Program-made: the position numbers and the translations under genes | In this document: piece after piece, positions 1 through 12,407 of the stretch | How the letters are laid out: each line of letters begins with the position of its first letter | Numbering within the stretch: position 1 is the first letter of the stretch | Assembly: GCA_024195265.1 (NCBI GenBank) | Contig: JAJLRJ010000002.1 | Span: forward strand, 45,726,252-45,790,251 | Direction: 5' to 3' | DNA: 64,000 bases | DNA from: Dendrophyllia cribrosa | Lineage: Eukaryota > Cnidaria > Anthozoa > Scleractinia > Dendrophylliidae | Notes under the pieces: generated by a model | Database searches by the model: none | Told to the model about the DNA's origin: nothing | Seen by the model: the letters and a program-made list of their open reading frames with translations, nothing else

Positions 1-771
1 ACATAATCTCTCCAAGTTGAAATTGATGAGACTTTAAGTTGGCATGTACAAGTTGATGCCATTACCAAGAAAGTTTCCGCTGGTCTTGGAGCACTTAAAC
101 GAATTCGTGATCTCGTACCGACATCAACACTACAAATGATGTATGAAGCACTTATACTGCCTTATCTAGATTATTGCAGCGAGGTGTGGGGCTGTATGGG
201 TAAATGCCTGGCTGACAGACTCCAGAAATTGCAAAATAGGGCAGCAAGAATAATTACCTATTCTAATTATGACATTCGGTCTGCTGATATTTTGGAAGAC
301 CTTGGCTGGGACACTCTTGAGCGTAGGCGCTCAAAGCAATTAGCGGTTAGTGTCTATAAAGCTAAAAATAATCTTTCTTCTAAGGGCCTAAAAAATCTTT
401 TTCGACCAATAACGAATGTTCATTCTTATAAACTGAGAAACAACTTGAACAATTTGTTTGTTCATAGACCCCGAAAGGAAGCGGGAAAGTGTAGCTTTAA
501 CTATCGGGGCACTGTTCTTTGGAATGGCCTATCAAATGAAATCAAAGCTGAGCCATCTATCGCATCCTTTAAAGCCGCCTTATAGTAGTTTTAATCTTAG
601 GTAAACATAGAAAAATCCATTAGTATTGTAATTTTAATTAGAAATTTTTAACATGTTTAGGTCTTTATAGAGAATATTTAGTATACACGGCTCTCTGGAA
701 GAGCATTTTGTAACTAATGATGGGATACCGTGTTTTTAAATAAAGCTATGATGATGATGATGATGATGATT
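1..771 (+). mobile_element. LINE reverse-transcriptase C-terminal fragment (CR1/jockey-like), cut by window edge
   Basis: An open frame runs from position 7 to 585 after an in-frame TAA at 4-6. It reads like the end of a non-LTR retrotransposon polyprotein: a YCSEVWG motif, the RLQKLQNRAARII helix, then an LWNGLSNEIK-type tail. The frame ends at 585. About 155 bp further on come an AATAAA (739-744) and a run of ATG trinucleotides (about 748-770), the short-repeat 3' terminus that CR1/L2-type LINEs usually carry. The element is therefore 5'-truncated, plus-strand, with its 3' end near 771. The fragment has no catalytic RT core within the window and is not expected to function. Confidence 0.8.
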
Positions 772-903
772 GATCTATTTCAACACCAAGATATTTATTC
801 GTCTCATCCCTTACAAGGGGTTTGTGATCGACATAAATATTAAAGGTGTTTGTACAGGTGTTTATGTGTGGTGTGTTTGTGTTGATTTTTTTTCACTTTA
901 GAG

Positions 904-1178
904 CAGTTTTCAATTGAGTGTTGTAAAACCAAAACCAAAGTAATCACTCTGACCAATCACAGCAGTCGTAAACAATCCAATGAACCAATCAGAGCTCGAA
1001 GCAATTACATGTCGGCGGCGCCAAGCGCGGGAAACGCGTGTGGGCAAGTCACGATTGGTTTTGGTTTTACTTCTGATTGGTCGAAAAAGTGGCACGAGAT
1101 TTTTTAGCCAATCACAAAGCGTAGCAATGCAAAACCAAAGCAATTGTGTAATTACTTTCGATACTCAATTGAAAACTG
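904..1178. mobile_element. MITE with 16-bp terminal inverted repeats
   Basis: The ends are perfect 16-bp inverted repeats (CAGTTTTCAATTGAGT at the left, its complement at the right). Sub-terminal copies of CCAATCA and AAAACCAAAG also occur on both arms. The 275-bp unit has no coding potential beyond short mirror-image frames. I see no clear target duplication, so the superfamily is not assigned. Confidence 0.65.
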
Positions 1179-1367
1179 ATCTATTAGCGTTATTAACTCC
1201 TTACAATCTACAAAATACATAAATATAACAGAAACGTTACATAAAAGTAACAGTACAAGGCTACAACTTAAAACTAGCTATTTGGATATATACTTATTTA
1301 TAACAGATTATAATTCTTAAACACAGATACACAACAAACAAAGGAGGACAAAGAACATGTACGGGGT

Positions 1368-2165
1368 TTAGAGAGAAATGTTCGCTTGTAAAGCAATCAT
1401 TACTTTTGGATGATATTTACATCTATTAAGGGCGGAGTTCCATTTATTGTAAAAAGTTGTCAGAGAGTTAGACCTAGTTGCAATTCGTTTTTCAATTTCA
1501 GCTTTACTTACAACTATAGCTTGGAACATTGATATAGATAATGGCTCCTCTTTAACACTACAGCAATAAATATAATATTTCGCGATTAGAATTAAATGAT
1601 TGATAAGTCTATCAAACTTGTCGGCTCTTTTAAGAATTCCAAACATGATTTTGACGATTGAAAGCTCTATTGCTGAGGGCACATACTTTTTGTATAACTC
1701 ACCCTGAAGGAGTCCCAGAATTGAGCAACAATAGGGCAGAGAAATAAGGTCTTGATTTCCTGATTTGCATAAGTAACATAAGCTATTGTTTGCTAGCTTT
1801 GTTTTGAACAACTTACTTTTTGTAAAAACTATATTATGCAGGATCTTATATTGAAACATTACTAGTTTAGTTTCCTTTGTTATAGTGAAAGCAAGTTTGT
1901 AATAGTCAGTCGTTTGTTCCGATTTAATTCCATAATCTAAAACACGTTGCTTTGACGTGGGATCTTTGAACGTATGTTTAACAAGTTTTTGGTACACAGC
2001 TTTGGTTATGAAGTTTTTGACATCTAAAAACAGTTTGGGTTGAAGTATTTCGCTGAGTTTTTAGTTTCTTGATCGATTTTTTAGTCTCTGCAGGAATTTC
2101 ATTAATTAGACCGTAATAAGTCAAGAAATCCGTTTGAAGATAAAAGGGGGGTTGGGCAAAATTTT
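1368..2165 (-). mobile_element. LINE C-terminal fragment (LINE-A type), frameshifted
   Basis: The minus strand encodes a 209-residue frame (1997 to 1368). It contains FQYKILHNI, KLFKTKLANNSLCYLC and a late cysteine-rich patch typical of the region after the reverse transcriptase in cnidarian LINEs. Upstream on the same strand, the 2165-2040 stretch still reads as LINE protein (LQTDFLTYYGLINEIPAE) but in another frame, so there is a frameshift near 2035. No RT core is present here. A piece of a similar LINE, with the GGLNMIDF motif, lies at about 12845-12928; whether both come from one disrupted copy is a guess. Confidence 0.7.
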
Positions 2166-2443
2166 GGAGTAAAAATTGGTAAAGAATTAAAATATTAACA
2201 AATTGAAGAGAAAATCTCTTGCTTTATTCACAAAATATAAACACCTGTTAAATGGTAAAACAGTTCCAAACTAACAAGAAAACATGTTGCCAACATTTGT
2301 GCAGAAGAACTCGGTTTAAATAACAGTGCTTTAACTGTAACTGACTTTAACTCATGAAATGTGATTTTTTTTTTGCGTATACCTGAGTCGGTTTGTTGCT
2401 ATTATTAAAAGTAATAGATAAAACTACCATAAAAATTTGATGC

Positions 2444-2592
2444 TATAGACACTTTTAATAAATACCATAATGCATCACATTCCGCTATCGACGTCAAATG
2501 TATTCTTTTGAATTGCAAGAGAATTCAAAAGAATATGTTTGACGTCATTAGCGGAAAATGATGCATCGTAGTATTTATTAAAAGTGTCTATA
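2444..2592. mobile_element. Foldback MITE, 149 bp
   Basis: The ends, starting TATAGACACTTTTAATAAAT, recur inverted at the right. Most of the unit pairs with itself across a short centre near 2518 (GAATTGCAAGAGAATTC). The TA at each outer edge may be a TA target duplication of the Tc1/mariner type, but this is not certain. Confidence 0.65.
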
Positions 2593-2949
2593 CAATACTT
2601 TTAAAGGAGCAATGTCACTTATTTTTTGCATCACTTTGAAAGGTATTTACATCGATGGAAAATATACAAATAATTACACAAATAATGCTCCAAATTTGTT
2701 ATTTCAGTGCACTGAAACTATAAATTAGCGTTTTTGGTTTCAGATGGCTCGGATGGAAATGGATTGCAACTTGTAAAAATTGGCCAATTTGTTGAAGTTC
2801 TGAGCTGTGAGTCTTGGAAAAATCGCTTAAATCTGGTTATGCTTCAATTTCTCTTCAAGGAATCAGTTATTTTATTTTCAATGCTCTAAGAGCATTCGTG
2901 TAAGACCAATTACAAGGCAATCGTTTAGTACTAACTGGAGCAAAAAAGA

Positions 2950-4023
2950 CCAAAATCGCCGTGACATTACCCCTTTAAGTACAATACCTCGTTATAAAAA
3001 GCTCACTAACGGAGTTCAATGCATTCACTACTTGCCCAATTTGAAGAATTGCTAAAAGGGAACGCTGTAGACAGTCTACTTCAGCCTATAGCCAAACTAC
3101 AAACCTCGTATCGTAAAGATACAACAGACCTTGTCAACTTCCTAAAGAAGACGAAAGTCCAAGAAAACACCATCCTTTTATTAATGGATGTGACTAGTCT
3201 GTATACAAACATACCGCAGGAGGAAGGCATTACCACCGTATGCAAAGCATACGAAAATTTCCATAGAAACAGACCTCCTATCCCAACGTATTTCCTAAAA
3301 GAAATGCTAAGATTTATCCAACAGGAGAATTCGTTTCAGTTTAATGGAGAGAATTATCCCCAAACACATGGTACCGCTGTGGGAACGAAAATGGCAGTGG
3401 CTTTTGCCAACATTTTCATGGCAGCGGTTGAGACCGAAATCTTGAAGCCAAAACGAAACAAAACCACTCGTGTGGAAAAGATATATCGATGACGTGTTCT
3501 CTTTGTGGAACATCAACATAGAGGAAATAAATGGGTTCATTGGACAGGCTAACAGATATCACCAAACCATTAAATGTACGGCTGAAATCTCAGAGAAAGA
3601 AACGTCTATCCTCGACGTACGCACCCATTACAAGCCGACAGAAACATTTCAGTACACACATTTCTCCTCCTGCCACCCACCAGGGGTCAGTAAAGGCTTC
3701 AGTAAAGGCTTCATAAAAGCCGAGGCACTTAGGCTGCTTCGAGCTAACTCTTCAAAAATAACGTTTGAAGAGAATATAAGAAAATTCAAATCTCGCCTAC
3801 ATTTGAGTCGGTCCTTTAACAGATGGAATAAGGGAACACGAAAATTCTACCTTTTGTCACACAATATCACCCAGCGGTGTCCAATTTAAAGAAAATCCTT
3901 ATGGATAAATGGCATTTAATACAGAACCAACTTTTGCTGAGGGCGATATATAAAGAGCCTCCCATTATCTCCTATAAAAGGGGTAAATCGCTTAAAGACA
4001 TACTTGTTAGAGCGAAACTCTAA
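2950..4023 (+). pseudogene. Penelope-like element reverse transcriptase, frameshifted and truncated
   Basis: Two overlapping frames (3019-3492 and 3470-3889) together give the Penelope-like RT core. The first carries MDVTSLYTNIPQEEG and the HGTAVGTKMAVAFANIFMA block. The second has the catalytic RYIDDVFSLW motif, then THYKPTETFQYTHFSSCHPPG. A frameshift falls near 3470-3480. The stretch between the two palm motifs and LDV is shorter than usual, pointing to a small deletion. A 12-bp tandem duplication at about 3688-3713 doubles the SKGF residues. The thumb region continues in a third piece to 4023 (KWHLIQNQ, SLKDILVRAKL, stop). The C-terminal GIY-YIG endonuclease that complete Penelope elements carry is absent. 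The copy is dead. Confidence 0.85.
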
Positions 4024-4307
4024 AAGGCGAGAATATCACATTGGCGAACAGCGGAAGTCGTGCAGGCCTGTCAGTACTTTGTAACCATCGCTGCAGACGA
4101 GGTAGGAGCCGACAAGAGGCCTGCCACAACACGCTCAGGACGAGCCATTACTAGGGAATCCGATCTTTTAATTTGTAAAAAGCAGCTTTCTATCTATTTG
4201 TTAATATTCGGCATCTCATGACAAGCACATTTCCAAAACTATTTAATTGTTATCATATTCATAACATTGGCAGTTAAAAAAAGTAGCAGTTAAAACACCA
4301 GCTGCGG

Positions 4308-4350
4308 TTTTTTTTTTTTTTTTTTTTTTTGAGGGGGGGGGGGGGGGGGG
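4308..4350. repeat. T23-GA-G18 homopolymer pair
   Basis: A run of 23 T is followed by GA and 18 G. The bases to 4430 remain G-rich (GGGGGGCGGGGGG). It may be the worn edge of a repeat, and the exact lengths are likely assembly-sensitive. The rest of 4024-4307 shows no feature I can name. Confidence 0.6.
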
Positions 4351-4513
4351 TCCTCCAAAAAAAGTTACCCTTATGAGGGGCGGTCATGTGAAAAAACTGG
4401 AAAGCTGAGGGGGGCGGGGGGTCTTTCAATTTCCAAGTAGTTTCCAAGTGGAAAAAGTATGTGTAAAAATTTCGTACACTTTCGTACTATGTATTAAAAT
4501 ATGCAATTATAAA

Positions 4514-5569
4514 CTAAAAAGAGCATAAGATACAGTTTTTACAGTTATTACTAACAAAATCCTCTAAATCTAGCTTTCTTATACTGATAGCCTTTTTAAA
4601 AGCGTCAATTGATGGTGCATTCCGTATATTAGTGTCTAGCTTTGACCAAAGTAGAGGTCCTAAGTATCTCAACGAGTGTTTGCCATAACTAGTTGTGTTG
4701 AATCTCGGAGTTATAAACTCTTTCACTCTTAAATTATAGCTGCTATTATTAAATACAATAATGTACTGAGGGCAAAGTTCATTTTTCACTCTATACATCG
4801 TAATAATAATATCCTGCAATCTTCTATTCTTTATTGTTGGTAGATTAGCCCATTCTAACAACTGGCTATATATGACGAATTCCAATCACAGTATACAGCC
4901 CTCAATCCCCTTTCCTGAACCCGCTCTAACTTTCTCGAATCACTGGCCTTGAAAAAGTGCCACACAGTGCTACAGTAAGTAAGATGGGGAAGTATAGAAG
5001 CCTTAAACAATTGTAATTTAGCTTTAGTTGGAATAATCTCAGTATAACCCCCACTTTCTGACTACTCTTTTTGCAGACAGTACTGATATGATTTGAAAAA
5101 GATACTTTATTGTCAATAGTAACACCCAACAGTGTTATATTATGTTCTGGCTCAATGCTAAAGTCCTTGACTTTGATACTCATCTCTCTCGTCTGTTCTG
5201 CTGGTAATCATACTAGCATACTTTTTATAGTTCCCCTTAAGATAGAGTCATATCAGTCCGTCACCTCCCTCGCACATTCTTGTAACTTGGTTTCTACTAA
5301 AGTCGCATCCTTGTTTAATTCTGAAACAAGTTCCACAATAATGGTCCGAAAGAAGATCCCTGAGGACATCCTATTTTTACTTCTTTCCAAGAGCTTGTAA
5401 TGTCTCCGACCTTACCCCTGCTGTATCGATCCGTGAAGTATGCTTGCATATGGTTAATGCTACCTTCATCAAACCCATAAGCCCGCAACTTCGCCAACAA
5501 CAGGGGATGATGTAAGCAATCAAAGGCTTTACTCATGTCAGTTGACAAGAGGCCGACAACTTCTCCTTT
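4514..5569 (-). mobile_element. LINE-B reverse transcriptase (jockey/CR1-like), 3' part, interrupted by the BEL element
   Basis: Read on the minus strand from 5569, the sequence gives STDMSKAFDCLHHPLLLAKL (an RT palm motif), then GCPQGSSFGPLLWNLF (the conserved QGS block). It continues in shifted frames through ITLLGVTID, SNHISTVCKK and a final LGPLLWSKL tail near 4540. At least two frameshifts and stops separate the pieces, so this copy is inactive. Its upstream codons lie on the far side of the BEL insertion (12790 to about 12845): NWRKVLDKG joins to EVVGLLS exactly in frame once the BEL element and one target duplication are removed. The catalytic FADD box is not seen. Confidence 0.8.
5565..5569 (+). 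repeat. Target-site duplication, left copy (CCTTT)
   Basis: CCTTT directly precedes the 5' LTR and recurs directly after the 3' LTR at 12790-12794. A 5-bp duplication is normal for BEL/Pao integrases and fixes the element boundaries. Confidence 0.9.
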
Positions 5570-5951
5570 TGTAAGTTACAAACGTTCCGCATTTATTTTT
5601 GTTGAATTTCCTAAATTTTCCCGAGTTTCGGTCCGCGGGGACTGGACGAGAGTTTATCGACGTCATTATCAAGAGTATTATGGACTGGCCCATGTGCTCG
5701 CATTCGGATATCAACAAGTGTAAACTGTTCTTAGATTTTGTATCTGTTTGTCGGATTTTCTTTTCACGTTTTCCTCGAGCTAGCAAAATCTTGTAAGTAT
5801 TGGTTTTCTTTTGAGTATTTTCATCTAGTTTTTCGCTTTATTTACAATCGTTCCTTTTCTACAGTCGAACCAGATCTTTGAATCTACGAATCTTGCAACC
5901 AGATGTCATTCTTCAGTCATTCAATAAAGTTGAGAATTGTGAAAATCTACA
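5570..5951 (+). repeat. BEL/Pao 5' LTR (382 bp)
   Basis: It begins TGTAAGTTACAAACGTTCCG and ends TCTACA. An AATAAA (5923-5928) lies close to its end. A good splice donor (GTAAGT at 5793) and a pyrimidine-rich acceptor (ending CAG at 5864) sit inside it, 72 bp apart. Short frames inside it are identical to those in the 3' LTR and are not genes. Confidence 0.93.
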
Positions 5952-6088
5952 ACTGCGTTCGAAAGATTGTTGGTTTCGCTGGTTATCGTCTTGGATTTCG
6001 TCGATTGTTTCAGTGTGGAAGGTAATGGAATTGTTCGTGTTTTGATTAAAGTGGACGTCTTCGATTGTTTCTTCGCTTGTGAAGCAGA
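5952..6088 (+). promoter_or_regulatory. BEL/Pao leader between LTR and start codon
   Basis: This 137-bp stretch follows the 5' LTR. The primer-binding site should start within a few bases of 5952, but I cannot match it to a particular tRNA by eye. The chosen ATG at 6089 has A at -3 and G at +4, a strong animal start context. Confidence 0.5.
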
Positions 6089-9000
6089 ATGGATCTACGC
6101 ACGTTGAGACAACCTAATCGAACCGCCGATCGAAGTGGAGTCGATCATGAGAGAATTCTTCGTTTACAGCGCTCCAGGTCGAGTGCGAAAGGAGTCGTTA
6201 CTAAAAGACAACGCGAGCTGCTTGAGCTGATGAAGGACTCGAACAATGTTGACCAGGTGAGAGCAAAGGTTCTTGAGCTAGAGTTAGCTTTGAGAAATTT
6301 TAACGAAGCACATGATAAGTATCACGCTGAGTTGAGTGATGACAATGCTATTCAGGATTCAGTTGAGTATTTTGAATCAGTAAAGCGTATGGGAACTGCG
6401 TTGATTCAGACATTTGATGCGTGGTTGAAATCAGTCGAATTTAAGCTTCAAGAGGAACTAGATCTTGCGATCAGTATTCGTCCCCAAGACTCCATCAGTA
6501 ATGTTGGTTCTGTAAACTCAAATGCTTCTGTGACTTCTAGAAAGACTAAGTCTAAATCTACCACTAGTTCCGGTCTTTCACGGTCGAGTACAGCCTCAAG
6601 TGCAAGGTTGAGGGCCTCTGCTAAGAAAGCCGCCTTATCGGTGGAAGCAGCTTCATTGAAGAAACGGCAGGATATTCAAATGGAGGAGCTGTTGTTAAGG
6701 CAGAGGAAGGAAAATTTGAAACTTGAGACAGAGTTAGCAAAGGACGAAGCAGAAGAAAAGGTGTATATAAGTCGTCAAGAACAAATTCCTTTGAAACCGC
6801 CGATTTACCCACCAACTTCTACTCCATGTGAAATCAAGAATGAAAGAAATGTGGAGGTTCCTAAGAGTGAGAAACCATTTCCAATGACACCTCTGAGCCA
6901 ATTGCCATTTTCTACCCCCGGTCAAGTCAAAGAAGAAAAAATGGTCGAAGTTCCAAAGCATCAGTCAGATGGGAATCAAGAGATTAGTTACACTCCGCTA
7001 AACCCAGAAGCCCCTGAGTGGAAGGGCTGCAAAAAATCCCCCTCTACGAGCCATGGTGAAAGTACTGAAGATGGATTACTCGAACGACACCTAGATTTGA
7101 GTCACAAGAATGTCAGCCACATGGTCGAGGTCCAAAGGTTGCAACAACTACAAAATCAGCAACTCCAGGAATTATTGAAACAGCAGCAGCTACAAACATT
7201 AGCCATTACATTGCCACAACCAGAAATCCCAGTGTTCTCAGGCGATCCTGTCGAGTATTCAGACTTTGTACGAGCGTTTGAGAATTTAATAGAGACAAAA
7301 ACGAACAGCCCGAACTCGAGGCTGTATTATCTCGTTCAATATACATCGGGAGAAGTGAAAGAGTTGATGCAAAGCTGTTTATCAATGGAGCCTGGAGAAG
7401 GTTACAAAACTGCGAGAACACTCCTCAAGGACCGATACGGTCAAAGCTACAAGATAGCAACCGCTCTTATTGACCGAGTAACGAAAGCTTCTCAGATTAA
7501 GACAGATGATGGTCCCGCTTTGCAAAGGTATTCTGTTCTATTGACTAGCTGTAGAAATTCTCTCGAGGAGATTGGATACCTAAGCAAAATTGAAAACCCT
7601 GATACTCTGCAAAGGATCATTGGACGGCTTCCGCTTGGGCTGAGGCTAAAGTGGCGGGATAAGGCTGACGTTATCACCGAAGAGCAGAAAAGAGAAGTGA
7701 CCATCGGAGATATTGCAGAATTTGTTGAAATGAAAGCTAGAATAGCAAATCATCCGGTGTTTGGGAACATTCACACGAACGACGTAAAGAACAATGTTGC
7801 CGGTACTGGCTTTAAAAGAAGACGTAAGCCACCAATGAAAGAGCACGAAGGTTCTTCATTCGCAGCACAAGGAGGTACGCTCGAGAATCACACAGATCCT
7901 CCTAAGGGTAATGTCGACCCGGTTCCGATGAAGTCGAGTGTCACGTGCCCACTGTGTAAAGGCAGTCACTGGTTGTCACGTTGCGAAGTATTCAGAGGAA
8001 ATTCAGTGGATGAACGAATGAAGTTTGTACGTAGCAAAGGACTTTGCGATAATTGTCTTATGCCTGGACACATGGCGACGTCATGCCCTAAAGAAAGCTA
8101 CTGCCAAATTGTCGGCTGTAAGATAGCTCATCGAAAACATTCCACGTTTCTTCACCCAAAGAATGACAAACCAGCCAAATCAGAACCTGCAGCATCATCT
8201 GAAGCCCAGCCAAACGACACAGGAAAAGAAGGGCAAAATGGTCAAGCACGAAGTTGTTTCACGGAAGTAGTTGCGTGTGAAGGCCTGTGTAGTGCTACTG
8301 GGGCCGGAGCACCGGCTACAGGACTTGCCATAGTACCAGTTAATGTCAGAGCTAAAGGAAAGGAGAAGATGGTTCAGACCTATGCTTTCTTAGATCCAGG
8401 GTCAAACACTACGTTTTGCACCGACAAGTTGATTAACCGTATTGGTGCGACAGGCAGAAAAGTAACGTTGTCTTTAACTACCATGGACAATGACAATGTC
8501 AAGAGCCAGAGTCTGTTGGTGAACTTGGAAGTCTCCGATCTACAGGGACATAATACAGTTGAACTGCATAACGTTTTCTCAAGGGCCAAACTCCCAGTCG
8601 CAGCTGATGACAGACCCATCCAAAGTGATGTGGACAAATGGCCATATCTGAAAGATATTAACTTACCTGACATTGAAGCTGAAGTTGAGTTGCTCATAGG
8701 CAGTGATGTACCTCAAGCTCTAGAGCCTCGAGAAGTGAAGAGAAGTGAAGATGGTGGTCCATACGCTGTGCGAACTCTGCTAGGGTGGACAATCAATGGC
8801 CCACTTGGCAGGCCAAATAGTTCGAGCCGTACTGCAAATCGTATCCAGTCCCATGCTCATTTAGACTTGCAGTTTGAACGTTTCTGTGAAATGGAATTTA
8901 ATGACTCACAGTTCAGCGTCGAGAAAGGAATGTTGCAAGAAGATAAGAGAGCTCTTGCCGTAATGGAGGAGTCTGCTGAGCTTCGTGACGGTCATTACCA

Positions 9001-12000
9001 GATTGCGCTGCCCTGGAAGGTTTTTCCTCCGTATCTACCTAACAACAGGGCAGTCGCTGAACATCGCCTTAGTTTCTTAAAGAAAAGGCTGATAAAGGAT
9101 CCACAACTACACCGGAAGTATGCTTTGTTCATGGATGACGTATTCGAGAAAGGTCATGCACGGAAGGTTCCTGATGATCAACGTGATTCACCCGCTTGGT
9201 ATCTGCCTCATCACCCTGTGATTCACCCGAAGAAGCCTGACAAGGTCAGGGTGGTCTTTGACTGCGCGGCGAAGTTCCAGAACGTGTCACTGAACCAACA
9301 GATCTTGCAAGGACCTGATTTAACAAATTCTCTCACCGGAGTCTTGACAAGATTTAGAGAAGAGCCAATAGCCATCATGGCAGACATCGAGAAGATGTTT
9401 TATCAAGTTCGCGTACCTACAGAAGATAGCAAGTATCTCCGCTTCCTGTGGTGGCCAGGTGGCTGTATGGACGAAAGGCCAGAAGAATTTCAGATGCTTG
9501 TTCACCTTTTCGGGGGCGTTTCATCGCCAAGCTGTGCAAGTTATGCATTGCGGAGAACAGCTGATGACAACGCAGAGCATTTTGACGAAGATACCGTTCA
9601 GACGGTAAGAAGAAACTTCTACGTAGATGACTGTTTGAAGTCTGTCGAAGATGACCAAAGAGCAAGTCGACTTGTCGACCAATTACGTCAGCTGCTAACC
9701 AAAGGTGGCTTTCGCTTAACGAAATGGATATCCAATTCATGTGATGTTATCCAGTCAGTTCCAGTACCTGAGAGAGCCGGATCCGTCAAAGAACTTGACT
9801 TTGAAAATCTGCCCATCGAACGTGTCCTCGGCATTCAGTGGGAAGTTCAGTCAGATACGTTTCGCTTCAAGATTGTGGTGAAAGACCGACCCCCAACCAG
9901 GAGAGGTATTCTCTCAGTTGTCAGCTCAATCTACGACCCGCTGGGATTTGTTGCCCCATTGATTTTGCCTGCGAAAGCAATTCTGCGTGATCTGTGTCGA
10001 AAAGGATTGGGCTGGGATGACAGAATCTCAGCTGAAGACTTAGCGCGCTGGCAAGAGTGGCTGCAGGAACTGCCTAAGCTGGAACAGTTTGCTGTTGAAC
10101 GCTGCTTAAAGCCCAAAACCTTTGGTCATGTCGTATCTAATCAACTACACAATTTTGCAGATGCGTCCCTAGAAGGTTATGGTGCTGTTTCGTACCTGCG
10201 AGTCGTTAATGAAGACGGGAATGTCCACTGTGCGTTTTTGATGGGGAAATCGAGGCAGACACCCCAGAAGTCAGTTACCATCCCTCGCCTAGAGCTGTCT
10301 GCTGCCGTGGTTGCTACTAGACTGAATAAGATGATGCGATGCGAGTTGGATGTTGCGGTTGATAACGAGTTCTTTTGGACTGACAGTACCTGTGTGTTGA
10401 GCTATATTACAAACCAAAATAAGAGGTTTCAGACGTTTGTCGCGAATAGAATCACGACCATTCATGAAGGATCCCGACCGAGCCAGTGGAGTTATGTTGA
10501 TACGGGTTCTAATCCCGCAGATGATGCATCGAGAGGACTATCTGCTGAAGAATTCATTCGAAACAAGCGTTGGATGATGGGCCCTGCCTTTCTATGGAAG
10601 AAAGAAGACAAGTGGCCTAAGCAACCTGACGTTTCTGAGGAAATAAAGGAAGATGATCCAGAGATAAAGAAAGAAAAGAAGTCTTTCTCAGCAGCGTCTA
10701 CCGTCGAAACTGACCTCTTAGATCGGATGGTGCAGTCTTACTCCTCGTGGTACAGACTTAAGAAAGTCATGGCATGGATCTTACGTTACCGTTCTAATCT
10801 CCTGCGTGAGTGTCGCAGACGAAAGGAAGACAAGACTAAAGTCATCATCTCTGAGAAACCCAGTCCTATCAGTGTAGAAGAAATGCGCTCTGCTGAGATA
10901 GAAATCTTGAAGTATGTTCAAAGGCAAAGCTTTAAAGAGGAATTGTCGTGTCTTCGGAATGAAGAATCAGGTGCCAAGTCTAAAAAATCGATCCGAAAGC
11001 CAGGCCTAGGTTCTGTCAAGAAGTCAAGTTCAGTTGTCAAGTTGGATCCGGTGCTGCGTGACGGCCTGTTGTGTGTTGGAGGAAGATTGAGACACGCACC
11101 GATTGAAGAGGAGCGAAGGCACCCAGTGATACTGCCGAAGAAACACCATGTTGTAGATCTGATTGTTAGGCACTACCACTTGCTCTCTGGGCATTCTGGC
11201 CAAGAATACGTGTTCTCGTTGATCAGAAAGAGTTTCTGGATTATCAAAGGAAGAGTCGCAGTGAGAAGAGTTGTAAGCCGTTGCTTCAGTTGTAGACGAA
11301 GACAGGCACCGGTTGGATCTCAGAAGATGGCGGATCTTCCTGCCGACAGAGTCACTCCTGACAAACCTCCGTTCACCTTTGTAGGCGTTGATTGTTTCGG
11401 TCCCTTCTGGGTCAAGAGAGCCAGACGTCAAGTTAAGCGTTACGGTGTATTATTCACGTGTTTGGTTACCAGAGCAATACACTTAGAAGTCACTCAGACT
11501 ATGGACACAGATTCCTTTGTGAATTCCATGCGCCGTTTTATCGCAAGACGAGGTATCCCTGAGGTCATGAGGTCGGACAACGGTACGAATTTTGTCGGTG
11601 GAAACAAGGAACTCCGTGAAGCTATTTCTGAGTGGAATAACAGGCAGATCCATGAGTTCCTGTTACAAAGAAACATCAAGTGGTTGTTTAATCCACCATC
11701 GGGATCCCATTTCGGCGGTGTATGGGAGCGTTGTATCCGAACTGTCAGAAAGATCCTTACAACGCTTATGAAGGAGCAGCCGCTTGATGATGAAGGATTA
11801 ACTACCCTCATGTGTGAAGTGGAGGCTATCGTCAATGGCCGTCCTATAACGAAGTCATCAGATGACCCATCGGATGCTGAAGCCCTGACGCCAAACAATT
11901 TATTGTTGCTTCGTCCGGGTCCGAGACTACCTCCTGGTGTATTTACGAAAGAGGATAGCTATTCACGCAGACGATGGCGCCAAGTTCAATACTTAGCCGA

Positions 12001-12292
12001 CATCTTTTGGAGAAGATGGATTAAAGAGTATTTGCCACAGTTGCAGGAGAGACAGAAATGGGCTTATCCATCGAGGAACTTTGCCGTTAACGACATTGTG
12101 CTTGTGGTCGACGACAGAGTACCGAGATCATCCTGGCCTCTCGGTCGCGTTACTAGTGTGCGCGAGAACAAGTCGGATGGACGTGTGAGGAGTGTAACGG
12201 TGAAGACCAGAACCTCGGTATATGAGCGCCCGGTCGACAAGATCGTCCTTCTGGAATCAGTGGAGATGTCGGAGAACATGGAACACTCATGA
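6089..12292 (+). CDS. BEL/Pao Gag-Pol polyprotein (2067 aa, intact)
   Basis: One frame encodes the whole polyprotein. Approximate residue positions: basic and coiled N-terminal region (1-370); DUF1759 Gag-like domain (375-540, starting [14 protein letters not shown]); zinc knuckles (620-667, CX2CX3HX4C then CX2CX4HX4C); aspartic protease of the DUF1758 type with the active site AFLDPGS near 769, where DPG stands in place of DS/TG; reverse transcriptase with RVVFDCAAK near 1058 and the YVDD catalytic box at 1178-1181; RNase H with FADAS (D1358), an LEL glutamate, TDST and NPADDASRG; an H2C2 zinc finger (HYHLLSGH near 1695); the integrase core with D1768, D1830 and E1880 (VDCFG, SDNGTNF, WERC); and a DUF5641-like C-terminal domain. 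The length suits the family. No stop or frameshift was found. The product would be processed by its own protease into capsid-like and enzyme parts for cytoplasmic reverse transcription and nuclear integration. Confidence 0.95.
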   Translation: MDLRTLRQPNRTADRSGVDHERILRLQRSRSSAKGVVTKRQRELLELMKDSNNVDQVRAKVLELELALRNFNEAHDKYHAELSDDNAIQDSVEYFESVKRMGTALIQTFDAWLKSVEFKLQEELDLAISIRPQDSISNVGSVNSNASVTSRKTKSKSTTSSGLSRSSTASSARLRASAKKAALSVEAASLKKRQDIQMEELLLRQRKENLKLETELAKDEAEEKVYISRQEQIPLKPPIYPPTSTPCEIKNERNVEVPKSEKPFPMTPLSQLPFSTPGQVKEEKMVEVPKHQSDGNQEISYTPLNPEAPEWKGCKKSPSTSHGESTEDGLLERHLDLSHKNVSHMVEVQRLQQLQNQQLQELLKQQQLQTLAITLPQPEIPVFSGDPVEYSDFVRAFENLIETKTNSPNSRLYYLVQYTSGEVKELMQSCLSMEPGEGYKTARTLLKDRYGQSYKIATALIDRVTKASQIKTDDGPALQRYSVLLTSCRNSLEEIGYLSKIENPDTLQRIIGRLPLGLRLKWRDKADVITEEQKREVTIGDIAEFVEMKARIANHPVFGNIHTNDVKNNVAGTGFKRRRKPPMKEHEGSSFAAQGGTLENHTDPPKGNVDPVPMKSSVTCPLCKGSHWLSRCEVFRGNSVDERMKFVRSKGLCDNCLMPGHMATSCPKESYCQIVGCKIAHRKHSTFLHPKNDKPAKSEPAASSEAQPNDTGKEGQNGQARSCFTEVVACEGLCSATGAGAPATGLAIVPVNVRAKGKEKMVQTYAFLDPGSNTTFCTDKLINRIGATGRKVTLSLTTMDNDNVKSQSLLVNLEVSDLQGHNTVELHNVFSRAKLPVAADDRPIQSDVDKWPYLKDINLPDIEAEVELLIGSDVPQALEPREVKRSEDGGPYAVRTLLGWTINGPLGRPNSSSRTANRIQSHAHLDLQFERFCEMEFNDSQFSVEKGMLQEDKRALAVMEESAELRDGHYQIALPWKVFPPYLPNNRAVAEHRLSFLKKRLIKDPQLHRKYALFMDDVFEKGHARKVPDDQRDSPAWYLPHHPVIHPKKPDKVRVVFDCAAKFQNVSLNQQILQGPDLTNSLTGVLTRFREEPIAIMADIEKMFYQVRVPTEDSKYLRFLWWPGGCMDERPEEFQMLVHLFGGVSSPSCASYALRRTADDNAEHFDEDTVQTVRRNFYVDDCLKSVEDDQRASRLVDQLRQLLTKGGFRLTKWISNSCDVIQSVPVPERAGSVKELDFENLPIERVLGIQWEVQSDTFRFKIVVKDRPPTRRGILSVVSSIYDPLGFVAPLILPAKAILRDLCRKGLGWDDRISAEDLARWQEWLQELPKLEQFAVERCLKPKTFGHVVSNQLHNFADASLEGYGAVSYLRVVNEDGNVHCAFLMGKSRQTPQKSVTIPRLELSAAVVATRLNKMMRCELDVAVDNEFFWTDSTCVLSYITNQNKRFQTFVANRITTIHEGSRPSQWSYVDTGSNPADDASRGLSAEEFIRNKRWMMGPAFLWKKEDKWPKQPDVSEEIKEDDPEIKKEKKSFSAASTVETDLLDRMVQSYSSWYRLKKVMAWILRYRSNLLRECRRRKEDKTKVIISEKPSPISVEEMRSAEIEILKYVQRQSFKEELSCLRNEESGAKSKKSIRKPGLGSVKKSSSVVKLDPVLRDGLLCVGGRLRHAPIEEERRHPVILPKKHHVVDLIVRHYHLLSGHSGQEYVFSLIRKSFWIIKGRVAVRRVVSRCFSCRRRQAPVGSQKMADLPADRVTPDKPPFTFVGVDCFGPFWVKRARRQVKRYGVLFTCLVTRAIHLEVTQTMDTDSFVNSMRRFIARRGIPEVMRSDNGTNFVGGNKELREAISEWNNRQIHEFLLQRNIKWLFNPPSGSHFGGVWERCIRTVRKILTTLMKEQPLDDEGLTTLMCEVEAIVNGRPITKSSDDPSDAEALTPNNLLLLRPGPRLPPGVFTKEDSYSRRRWRQVQYLADIFWRRWIKEYLPQLQERQKWAYPSRNFAVNDIVLVVDDRVPRSSWPLGRVTSVRENKSDGRVRSVTVKTRTSVYERPVDKIVLLESVEMSENMEHS

Positions 12293-12395
12293 ACTGAACT
12301 GTAATCTGAACTTTGTATTCATCCTTAGTACGATTAGGCGTAACGTTTTGCACACGATAAGTTTTGTTAAAATCTTCCGCCGTTGCTTCTGATTT

Positions 12396-12407
12396 TAGGG
12401 GCCGGAA
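12396..12407 (+). promoter_or_regulatory. Putative polypurine tract of the BEL element
   Basis: The purine-rich stretch TAGGGGCCGGAA lies directly against the 3' LTR. That is where plus-strand DNA synthesis is primed in LTR retroelements. It is broken by two C residues, so the call is by position as much as by sequence. Confidence 0.5.

Noticed and set aside
5535..5796. Short conserved proteins of 61-85 aa at 5535-5796 and 12364-12634
   Set aside because: They are identical because they lie in the two LTRs of one retrotransposon.
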